The notes beneath the pieces were generated by a model. It did not search any database, was not told where the DNA came from, and saw nothing but the letters and a program-made list of their open reading frames with translations. Shown in pieces: positions 1 to 10,400 of a stretch of DNA of 64,000 nt. Made by a program: the position numbers and the translations under genes. Source of the stretch: Tanypteryx hageni. Its lineage: Eukaryota; Arthropoda; Insecta; Odonata; Petaluridae. The stretch is taken from NCBI GenBank assembly GCA_028673005.1, contig CM054114.1, positions 24,891,369 through 24,955,368 on the forward strand, written 5' to 3'. Each line of letters starts with the position of its first letter. Position 1 is the stretch's first letter.

Positions 1-460
1 GATAATGTCCACTTTATCTATAATTTATTCTAAGCACAGTTGTATTTGCTGACGTTTACGTGTTCACAGCAGGTACAGTTAGCCCATTTAAGATCTATAT
101 GTATTCATCATATAACAAGGAAAACTTTAGATATAGAAATTTCAATTTCTCGATCGAAAAATATATACATATTTCTAAATGTTCTGAAACAAAGAAGAAT
201 TAGGATTATAAACAAATGCATAATGAGAAATAAGAAATAATCAAGTTAAAAATTTCTGTAAATTCAAAATATTTCAAATTAAAACAATGAGACATCGATA
301 TGGGACATTTATTCTTTTACAAGCACAATTGTATCCTCTGGCGTCTGTGTTGCAGTATCACTTCCAAACTCACTCTAATCTACTGATAACGGCAAAAAGT
401 TATAAACAGAAATTTCAGTTACTCAATCTAAAATTACGGCTTATTTTGTGAACTGACCTA
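1..460. repeat. Satellite-flanking segment, copy 1 (partial)
   Basis: This AT-rich non-coding segment leads directly into the 28-bp array. By eye it is base-for-base the same as 6956-7415, a constant offset of 6955, and the identity continues into the array. A more diverged third copy lies at 20515-20903. It contains a 66-codon open frame at 40-240 that is present unchanged at 6995-7195; the frame has no recognisable domain and I regard it as chance. The left part of the full flank (the equivalent of 6420-6955) is cut off by the window edge. Confidence 0.93.
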
Positions 461-3400
461 AGTACTGCCGCCCCTCAAGAGAATCCTATTTACTGCCGCC
501 CCTTAAGAGAATCCTAGTTACTGCCGCCCCTTAAGAGAATCCTAGGTACTGCCGCCCCTTAAGAGAATCCTAGGTACTGCCGCCCCTTAAGAGAATCCTA
601 GTAACTGCCGCCCCTTAAGAGAATCCTAGTTACTGCCGCCCCTTAAGAGAATCTTAGGTACTGCCGCCCCTTAAGAGAATCCTAGGTACTGCCGCCCCTT
701 AAGTGAATCCTAGGTACTGCCGCCCCTTAAGAGAATCCTAGGTACTGCAGCCCCTTAAGAGAATCCCAGTTACTTCCGCCCCTTAAGAGAATCCTAGGTA
801 CTGCCGCCCCTTAAGTGAATCCTAGGTACTGCCGCCCCTTAAGAGAATCCTAGGTACTGCAGCCCCTTAAGAGAATCCCAGTTACTTCCGCCCCTTAAGA
901 GAATCCTAGATACTGCCGCCCCTTAAGAGAATCCTAGGTTCTGCCGCCCCTTAAAAGAATCCTAGTTACTGCCGCCCCTTAAGAGAATCCTAGGTACTGC
1001 CGTGCCTTAAGAGAATCCTAGGTACTGCCACCCTTAAGAGAATCCTAGGTACTGCCGCCTCTTAAGAGAATCCTAGGTACTGCAGCCCCTTAAGAGAATC
1101 CCATTTACTGCCGCCCCTTAAGAGAATCCTAGGTACTGCCGCCCCTTAAGAGAATCCTAGGTGTTGCCGCCCCTTAAGAGGACCCTAGTTACTGCCGCCC
1201 CTTAAGAGAATCCTAGGTACTACCGCCCCTTAAGAGTATCCTAGGTACTGCCGCCCCTTATGAGAATCCTAGGAACTGCCGCCCCTTAAGAGAATCCTAG
1301 GTACTGCAGCCCCTTAAGAGAATCCCATTTACTGCCGCCCCTTAAGAGAATCCTAGGTACTGCCGCCCCTTAAGAGAATCCTAGGTACTGCAGCCCCTTA
1401 AGAGAATCCCATTTACTGCCGCCCCTTTAAGTGAATCCTAGGTACTGTCGCCCCTTAAGAGAATCCTAGGTACTGCCGCCCCTTAAGAGAATCCTAGGTA
1501 CTGCCGCCCCTTAAGAGAATCCTAGGTACTGCCGCCCCTTAAGAGAATACTAGGTACTGCCGCCCTTTAAGAGAATCCTAGGTACTGCCGCCCCTTAAGA
1601 GAATCCTAGGTACTACCGCCCCTTAAGAGAATCCTAGGTACTGACGCCCCTTATGAGAATCCTAGGTACTGCAGCCCCTTAAGAGAATGCTAGGTACTGC
1701 CGCCCCTTAAGAGAATCCTATTTACTGCCGCCCCTTAAGAGAATCCTAGGTACTGCCGCCCCTTAAGAGAATCCTAGGTACTGCCGCCCCTTAAGAGAAT
1801 CCTAGGTACTGCCGCCCCTTAAGAGAATCCTAGTAACTGCCGCCCCTTAAGAGAATCCTAGTTACTGCCGCCCCTTAAGAGAATCTTAGGTACTGCCGCC
1901 CCTTAAGAGAATCCTAGGTACTGCCGCCCCTTAAGTGAATCCTAGGTACTGCCGCCCCTTAAGAGAATCCTAGGTACTGCAGCCCCTTAAGAGAATCCCA
2001 GTTACTTCCGCCCCTTAAGAGAATCCTAGGTACTGCCGCCCCTTAATAGAATCCTAGGTACTGCCGCCCCTTAAGAGAATCCTAGGTACTGCCGCCCCTT
2101 AAGAGAATTCCTGTTACTGCCGCCCCTTAAGAGAATCATGGTTACTGCCGCCCCTTAAGAGAATCCCAGTTACTGCCGCCCCTTAAGAGAATCCCAGTTA
2201 CTGCCGCCCCTTAAGAGAATCCCGGGTACTGACTCCCCTTAAGAGAATCCTAGGTACTGCCGCCCCTTAAGAGAATCCCAGGTACTGTCGCCCCTTAAGA
2301 GAATCCAAGGTACTGCCGCCCCTTAAGAGAATCCTAGGTACTGCAGCCCCCTAATAGAATCCTATTTACTGCCGCCCCTTAAGAGAATCCTATGTCCTGC
2401 CGCCTCTTAAGAGAATCCTATGTACTGCCGTAGTATCCTAGGTACTGCCGCCCCTTAAGAGAATCCTAGGTACTGCCGCCCCTTAAGAGAATCCTAGGTA
2501 CTGCCGCCCCTTAAGAGAATCCTAGGTACTGCAGCCCCTTAAGAGAATCCCATTTACTGCCGCCCCTTTAAAAGAATCCTAGGTACTGTCGCCCCTTAAG
2601 AGAATCCTAGGTACTGCCGCCCCTTAAGAGAATCCTAGGTTCTGCCGCCCCCTAAAAGAATCCTAGTTACTGCCGCCCCTTAAGAGAATCCTAGGTACTG
2701 CCGCCCCTTAAGAGAATCCTAGTTACTGCCGCCCCTTAAGAGAATCCTAGGTACTGCCGCCCCTTAAGAGAATCCTAGGTGTTGCCGCCCCTTAATAGGA
2801 CCCTAGGTACTGCCGCCCCTTAAGAGAATCCTAGGTACTACCGCCCCTTAAGAGTATCCTAGGTACTGCCGCCCCTTAAGAGAATCCTAGGTACTGCCGC
2901 CCCTTAAGAGAATCCCAGTTACTTCCGCCCCTTAAGAGAATCCTAGATACTGCCGCCCCTTAAGAGAATCCTAGGTACTGCCGCCCCTTAAGAGAATCCT
3001 AGGTACTGCCGCCCCTTAAGAGAATCCTAGGTACTACCGCCCCTTAAGAGTATCCTAGGTACTGCAGCCCCTTAAGAGAATCCTAGGTACTGCCGCCCCT
3101 TAAGAGAATCCCAGTTACTTCCGCCCCTTAAGAGAATCCTAGATACTGCCGCCCCTTAAGAGAATCCTAGGTACTGCCGCCCCTTAAGAGAATCCTAGGT
3201 ACTGCCGCCCCTTAAGAGAATCCTAGGTACTGCCGCCCCTTAAGAGAATCCTAGGTACTGCCGCCCCTTAAGAGAATCCTAGGTACTGCCGCCCCTTAAG
3301 AGAATCCTAGGTACTGCCGCCCCTTAAGAGAATCCTAGGTACTGCCGCCCCTTAAGAGAATCCTAGGTTCTGCCGCCCCTTAAGAGAATCCTAGTTACTG

Positions 3401-4235
3401 CCGCCCCTTAAGAGAATCCTAGGTACTGCCGCCCCTTAAGAGAATCCTAGGTACTGCCGCCCCTTAAGAGAATCCTAGGTACTGCCGCCCCTTAAGAGAA
3501 TCCTAGGTACTGCCGCCCCTTAAGAGAATCCTAGGTACTGCCGCCCCTTAAGAGAATCCTAGGTACTGCCGCCCCTTAAGAGAATCCTAGGTACTGCCGC
3601 CCCTTAAGAGAATCCTAGGTACTGCAGCCCCTTAAGAGAATCCTAGGTACTGCCGCCACTTAAGAGAATCCTAGGTACTGCCGCCCCTTAAGAGAATCCT
3701 AGGTACTGCCGCCCCTTAAGAGAATCCTAGGTACTGCCGCCCCTTAAGAGAATCCTAGGTACTGCCGCCCCTTAAGAAAATCCTAGGTACTGCCGCCCCT
3801 TAAGAGAATCCTAGTAACTGCCGCCCCTTAAGAGAATCCTGGGTACTGCCGCCCCTTAAGAGAATCCTATGTACTGCAGCCCCTTAATAGAATCCTATTT
3901 ACTGCCGCCCCTTAAGAGAATTCTAGGTACTGCCGCCCCTTAAGAGAATCCTAGGTTCTGCCGCCCCTTAAAAGAATCCTAGTTACTGCCGCCCCTTAAG
4001 AGAATCCTAGGTACTGCCGTGCCTTAAGAGAATCCTAGGTACTGCCACCCTTAAGAGAATCCTAGGTACTGCCGCCCCTTAAGAGAATCCTAGGTACTGC
4101 AGCCCCTTAAGAGAATCCCATTTACTGCCGCCCCTTAAGAGAATCCTAGGTACTGCCGCCCCTTAAGAGAATCCTAGGTACTGCCGCCCCTTAAGAGAAT
4201 CCTAGATACTGCCGCCCCTTAAGAGAATCCTAGGT
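461..4235. repeat. 28-bp satellite array 1, about 135 monomers
   Basis: Tandem head-to-tail 28-bp monomers. Each begins TACTGCCGCCCC, carries the palindrome CTTAAG and ends AATCCTAGG, so most copies also contain the palindrome CCTAGG. Variants recur in linked sets: a CTGCAG monomer usually followed by one ending AATCCCATTT, CTTAAGTG forms, CTTAATAG forms, and a GTGTTGCC monomer followed by GAGGACCC. A few units are shortened or lengthened by 1-2 bp, and one unit near 2428-2440 is truncated. TAA and TAG fall in each monomer and 28 is not a multiple of 3, so the array is closed in all frames. The block carrying the ATCTTAGG variant appears at 651 and again at 1883, exactly 44 monomers later. 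Confidence 0.98.
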
Positions 4236-5078
4236 GTCCTTTGTGTTCATTGTGAAGCCTTAAAAATTTCTCGCAGTTCCTAAAAAAATTCCCCCGTAAT
4301 GACGTTTGGCGCACGTTCTGCCTGCTAACATTCTTGCAGCTTCTCAGAGCGATATAACATTAGCAAAGAATTGAAAACATGTCTAGAAAATCAAAATGTA
4401 TTCTTTACCTTTTTGCGAAAAAATCTTTTAAAATGAAATGAAAAGCGGTCGATTGGTGCAAAAGTTCATAGATTGGCGTTCGAGAGACGGTCCGGCGTCG
4501 GCGGCCGAGGAAGGAGAGACAAGGATGAAGAAGACCTTTCGTTGGAGCGGGCGGGCGGTTGGTGTGAGATTGATTGATTGCAAATTTTTTATTGTTTGTG
4601 GTAATTCGTTCCATAGTCTGCAAGCGGTAACAATGAAGGACCGTTGTAAATTACTGTTCTGTGATGAGGAATAAGGTTTTTATGCCTCTCTCTGGTATTA
4701 CGGTTATGTACAGTGTCTATACTCCTGAATTCCGTGGAAAGATAATGTGGGTTGTTAGAAGTAAGTAATTGGTATAGTAAGGAAAGCAAGTGGAGCCGTC
4801 TTCGGGACTTCAAATGCAACCAGTTTAGCTTCTCGAGTGAATCAGAAATGTGGTCTGATTTCTTCAGATTAAAAATATATCTAATACACGCATTATTTGT
4901 TCTCTGAATCTTTAATGAACACTCCTGTGATAAATCTTGATGCGCTATATCAACATAGTCAAAATCCAGAATAATGAGTGAAGTTACCAGATGCTATTTG
5001 AGAGAAGCAGGAGTACTGCTACTTAAATTACTATGCGAGTGAAGGGATTACGTATAGTTGAATTTGCTATGTAGGCCA

Positions 5079-5125
5079 GGGGTCGGCAAGCTTCTGAGCC
5101 ACATGCGTCTTTTTCATGACTTTCG
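5079..5125 (+). mobile_element. hAT-like terminal remnant (single end)
   Basis: The stretch starts CAGGGGTCGGCAA and runs on with GAGCCACATGCG. This layout resembles the ends of many hAT-superfamily DNA transposons and their non-autonomous derivatives, which typically begin CAG-GGG or CAG-TGG. No complementary right end and no transposase reading frame were found nearby. It could also be an unrelated dispersed repeat. Confidence 0.35.
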
Positions 5126-6128
5126 TCCAGCTCCCTACTTCAACTCTCCCAATTAACCCTTTATTCCCCAAAACATTGTTTTGCATATAAGTAGGCATAA
5201 GTTCGGTCTGGATTATCTTGTTCTTGTTTCTCTTTCTCAATTTTAGGTAACGTAAGTTTTGGATGTGTACATAAAATGTGGTACTGATGGCATTGTTAAA
5301 GTGCAAAAATATTTATACCACAGAGTAACTCCTTTGTCTCATTTATCAGATGTTACTCCAATGGGATATGACAATTAATTCTGTTATTATTATTGTACGT
5401 AGATTAATGTTTCAGCATTTAAAATTTATTGGCAGAATATAATTGAAAATTTTCCTATGTATGCAGGTGTTTTGCACAGAAACGCATCCAATGTATAGCT
5501 AAACAATACACATCCCATATTTTAGCATCCAAGAAACGAAGTAGAGTTGGAAATTTGAGTATCGCCTTATATCCATGTGATGTGTGTTCATAGATACCCA
5601 TCTATAGCCGAATTTCACTCTCCTTATCTTGTTTAACAAGTAAAAACTTTCGCTTGGTGAAAGAGTTCCTTTTGGCATACAGGTGACATTTTAACGGGCA
5701 GCAGTATATAATTTTCGCCGTTGATTTGTACCTCTTAAGTCAGTGGTTCCCAATACCACATAAGGGTCTTGAAGAGTCAGCAGAGGAAAGTAAAAATATT
5801 TTGGAGAATGCATCATATTTAATAATGACGAAGGTACCTTATGCTTTGGTGATTTAAGCGTTTTATGCAATTTAACGATTAAAGTGTGATCGGGCGGGAC
5901 AGGCCTGTTTTTCTTTGGTTTGAACCTCCCTCCCTTCCGTATACCCTTTTTCGCCATGCAGATGTTTTTTTTTGTGGTTTGTGCGTATGGAAAAAGAGGG
6001 CGTTCAAATCGGCAAATGGTAAGCTCTTCCGGCCCTTCCTTCTTCCTTCAATTTTTCCCTTTTTAATTTTGTTGTGTTTCTCCTATTAATCCTCGAATCA
6101 TTCCCTTTATAATTTCCGTACGTCCAAG

Positions 6129-6240
6129 TAAGGCGGGGGTGGGCAAACCTTTTTACGTGGCGGGCCGCATTAACAGTTGCAGCTTCTTAGGCGGGCCGCA
6201 TAAACAGATGAAAATGCTTCGGCGGGCCACGTTAGGGCTC
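6129..6240 (+). mobile_element. hAT-like terminal remnant with GGCGGGCCGC repeats
   Basis: GGGGTGGGCAAACC is followed by a run in which GGCGGGCCGCAT is written twice about 40 bp apart, then a third weaker copy (GGCGGGCCACGT). This resembles the subterminal structure of some hAT-type elements, where short repeats bind transposase. A related GTGGGCCACATAAA lies at about 6405-6418, close to where the satellite flank begins. No transposase and no paired terminus were found. Confidence 0.35.
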
Positions 6241-6419
6241 ACATCGTAAGTAATGTGAGGTAATGCGAGGGATCCTGTTACTGAAAATCAATAATACATA
6301 ATATGTTATCCTCATAACATCACTGGAAAAGGTTTTCCGGCATTAAACTACAAATATGAAATTATATCTATTTTATATTACGGTTCGCTTTCATAATGGC
6401 ATCGTGGGCCACATAAAAT

Positions 6420-7415
6420 GCCCTCCCGTTTTAATACAATAATCATAGCCATTCTAAATTGCAAACAGATGAAATGGACTTAAATGAAAGAATATCGTAC
6501 AAAGTCATTATCAAATTACATAACATTGAGGTATTTGTACATAAATATTATACAATCAAGATATAAAAATGAATTATTGTAACAGAATTTTATAAAGTTA
6601 AAAGCTTTTATGCATGAAACGTATTTAAAGGAAATTCACGTGGACGACGAAAAACGTCAAACCTTCACGTCAAGAATGAATTTGTGGATCAAGCAAAAAT
6701 CTATTTGTCAAGTGATTTCTTCGGCACTGGATCAAACTCTCTTTCTGTTGCAACTGTAAAAAGAACGAAAATGAGTTTCTAAGAATGTCAATCATTAACC
6801 CTGCTAAACCTAATGAATTTGATGCAGGAGGCAATGGGTATGCTTCAAATGTTGCAATAAATGTAAAATAAGGCAAATGCGATTACGGCCCATAAACAAT
6901 GTTTCTAAGAAGATCACATTACCATTTTTAAAATTAAACACATCACATTGCACTAGATAATGTCCACTTTATCTATAATTTATTCTAAGCACAGTTGTAT
7001 TTGCTGACGTTTACGTGTTCACAGCAGGTACAGTTAGCCCATTTAAGATCTATATGTATTCATCATATAACAAGGAAAACTTTAGATATAGAAATTTCAA
7101 TTTCTCGATCGAAAAATATATACATATTTCTAAATGTTCTGAAACAAAGAAGAATTAGGATTATAAACAAATGCATAATGAGAAATAAGAAATAATCAAG
7201 TTAAAAATTTCTGTAAATTCAAAATATTTCAAATTAAAACAATGAGACATCGATATGGGACATTTATTCTTTTACAAGCACAATTGTATCCTCTGGCGTC
7301 TGTGTTGCAGTATCACTTCCAAACTCACTCTAATCTACTGATAACGGCAAAAAGTTATAAACAGAAATTTCAGTTACTCAATCTAAAATTACGGCTTATT
7401 TTGTGAACTGACCTA
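6420..7415. repeat. Satellite-flanking segment, copy 2 (complete)
   Basis: A full-length flank of about 1 kb running into array 2. Its first part (6420-6955) matches 19935-20514 with scattered substitutions and a gap: the third copy has about 50 extra bases near 20005-20055. Its second part (6956-7415) matches bases 1-460 exactly and 20515-20903 with a few differences. The minus-strand open frame at 6670-6876 is kept in the third copy at 20228-20434, but nearly all differences between the two change the amino acid, which argues against selection on a protein. Confidence 0.93.
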
Positions 7416-10400
7416 AGTACTGCCGCCCCTCAAGAGAATCCTATTTACTGCCGCCCCTTAAGAGAATCCTAGTTACTGCCGCCCCTTAAGAGAATCCTAG
7501 GTACTGCCGCCCCTTAAGAGAATCCTAGGTACTGCCGCCCCTTAAGAGAATCCTAGTAACTGCCGCCCCTTAAGAGAATCCTAGTTACTGCCGCCCCTTA
7601 AGAGAATCTTAGGTACTGCCGCCCCTTAAGAGAATCCTAGGTACTGCCGCCCCTTAAGTGAATCCTAGGTACTGCCGCCCCTTAAGAGAATCCTAGGTAC
7701 TGCAGCCCCTTAAGAGAATCCCAGTTACTTCCGCCCCTTAAGAGAATCCTAGGTACTGCCGCCCCTTAAGTGAATCCTAGGTACTGCCGCCCCTTAAGAG
7801 AATCCTAGGTACTGCAGCCCCTTAAGAGAATCCCAGTTACTTCCGCCCCTTAAGAGAATCCTAGATACTGCCGCCCCTTAAGAGAATCCTAGGTACTGCC
7901 GCCCCCTAAGAGAATCCTAGGTACTGCCGCCCCTTAAGAGAATCCTAGGTACTGCCGCCCCTTAAGAGAATCCTAGGTACTGCAGCCCCTTAAGAGAATC
8001 CCATTTACTGCCGCCCCTTTAAAAGAATCCTAGGTACTGTCGCCCCTTAAGAGAATCCTAGGTACTGCCGCCCCTTAAGAGAATCCTAGGTACTGCCGCC
8101 CCTTAAGAGAATTCCTGTTACTGCCGCCCCTTAAGAGAATCATGGTTACTGCCGCCCCTTAAGAGAATCCCAGTTACTGCCGCCCCTTAAGAGAATCCCA
8201 GTTACTGCCGCCCCTTAAGAGAATCCCGGGTACTGACGCCCCTTAAGAGAATCCTAGGTACTGCCGCCCCTTAAGAGAATCCCAGGTACTGTCGCCCCTT
8301 AAGAGAATCCTAGGTACTGCCGCCCCTTAAGAGAATCCTAGGTACTGCAGCCCCCTAATAGAATCCTATTTACTGCCGCCCCTTAAGAGAATCCTATGTA
8401 CTGCCGCCTCTTAAGAGAATCCTATGTACTGCCGCCCCTTAAGAGAATCCTAGTTACTGCCGCCCCTTAAAAGAATCCTAGTTACTGCCGCCCTTTAAGA
8501 GAATCCTAGGTACTGCCGCCCCTTAAGAGAATCCTAGGTACTGCCGCCCCTTAAGAGAATCCTAGGTAATGCCGCCCCTTAAGAGAATCCTAGGTACTGC
8601 AGCCCCTTAAGAGAATCCCATTTACTGCAGCCCCTTAAGAGAATCCCATTTACTGCCGCCCCTTAAGAGAATCCCATTTACTGCCGCCCCTTAAGAGAAT
8701 CCTAGGTACTGCCGCCCCTTAAGAGAATCCTAGGTACTGCCGCCCCTTAAGAGAATCCTAGGTACTGCCGCCCCTTAAGAGAATCCTAGGTACTGCCGCC
8801 CCTTAAGAGAATCCTAGGTACTGCCGCCCCTTAAGAGAATCCTAGGTACTGCCGCCCCTTAAGAGAATCCTAGGTACTGCCGCCCCTTAAGAGAATCCTA
8901 GGTACTGCCGCCCCTTAAGAGAATCCTAGTTACTGCCGCCCCTTAAGAGAATCCTAGGTACTGCCGCCCCTTAAGAGAATCCTAGGTACTGCCGCCCCTT
9001 AAGAGAATCCTAGGTACTGCCGCCCCTTAAGAGAATCCTAGGTACTGCCGCCCCTTAAGAGAATCCTAGGTACTGCCGCCCCTTAAGAGAATCCTAGGTT
9101 CTGCCGCCCCTTAAGAGAATCCTAGTTACTGCCGCCCCTTAAGAGAATCCTAGGTACTGCCGCCCCTTAAGAGAATCCTAGGTATTGCCGCCCCTTAAGA
9201 GAATCCTAGGTACTGCCGCCCCTTAAGAGAATCCTAGGTACTGCCGCCCCTTAAGAGAATCCTAGGTACTGCAGCCCCTTAAGAGAATCCCATTTACTGC
9301 CGCCCCTTAAGAGAATCCTAGGTACTGCCGCCCCTTAAGAGAATCCTAGGTACTGCCGCCCCTTAAGAGAATCCTAGGTACTGCCGCCCCTTAAGAGAAT
9401 CCTAGGTACTGCCGCCCCTTAAGAGAATCCTAGGTACTGCCGCCCCTTAATAGAATCCTAGGTACTGCAGCCCCTTAAGAGAATCCCATTTACTGCCGCC
9501 CCTTAAGAGAATCCTAGGTACTGCCGCCCCTTAAGAGAACCCTAGGTACTGCCGCCCCTTAAGAGAATCCTAGGTACTGCCGCCCCTTAAGAGAATCCTA
9601 GGTACTGCCGCCCCTTAAGAGAATCCTAGGTACTGCCGCCCCTTAAGAGAATCCTAGTTACTGCCGCCCCTTAAGAGAATCCTAGGTACTGCCGCCCCTT
9701 AAGAGAATCCTAGGTACTGCCGCCCCTTAAGAGAATCCTAGGTACTGCCGCCCCTTAAGAGAATCCTAGGTACTGCCGCCCCTTAAGAGAATCCTAGGTA
9801 CTGCCGCCCCTTAAGAGAATCCTAGGTACTGCCGCCCCTTAAGAGAATCCTAGGTACTGCCGCCCCTTAAGAGAATCCTAGGTACTGCCGCCCCTTAAGA
9901 GAATCCTAGGTACTGCCGCCCCTTAAGAGAATCCTAGGTTCTGCCGCCCCTTAAGAGAATCCTAGTTACTGCCGCCCCTTAAGAGAATCCTAGGTACTGC
10001 CGCCCCTTAAGAGAATCCTAGGTATTGCCGCCCCTTAAGAGAATCCTAGGTACTGCCGCCCCTTAAGAGAATCCTAGGTACTGCAGCCCCTTAAGAGAAT
10101 CCCATTTACTGCCGCCCCTTAAGAGAATCCTAGGTACTGCCGCCCCTTAAGAGAATCCTAGGTACTGCCGCCCCTTAAGAGAATCCTAGGTACTGCCGCC
10201 CCTTAAGAGAATCCTAGGTACTTCCGCCCCTTAAGAGAATCCTAGGTACTGCCGCCCCTTAAGAGAATCCTAGGTACTGCAGCCCCTTAAGAGAATCCCA
10301 TTTACTGCCGCCCCTTAAGAGAATCCTAGGTACTGCCGCCCCTTAAGAGAATCCTAGGTACTGCCGCCCCTTAAGAGAATCCTAGGTACTGCCGCCCCTT

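Larger units (their letters stand above)
4236..6419. other. Spacer between array and next flank; no gene seen
   Basis: About 2.2 kb without a recognisable gene. A moderately GC-rich patch at about 4440-4560 has short frames on both strands with no domain I can name. Three short stretches look like ends of hAT-type transposons or their MITEs: 5079-5125 (begins CAGGGGTCGGCAA), 5741-5755 (CAGTGGTTCCCAA) and 6129-6230 (GGGGTGGGCAAACC followed by repeated GGCGGGCCGC). I found no matching inverted partner end for any of them, so they are single-ended remnants at best. Confidence 0.6.

Noticed and set aside
40..240. 66-codon frame conserved at 6995-7195
   Set aside because: Conservation is explained by the exact duplication of the DNA; there is no domain, and the third copy of the flank carries substitutions in it.
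6670..6876. 68-codon minus-strand frame shared with 20228-20434
   Set aside because: Nearly all differences between the two copies are amino-acid changing, so there is no sign of protein-level selection.
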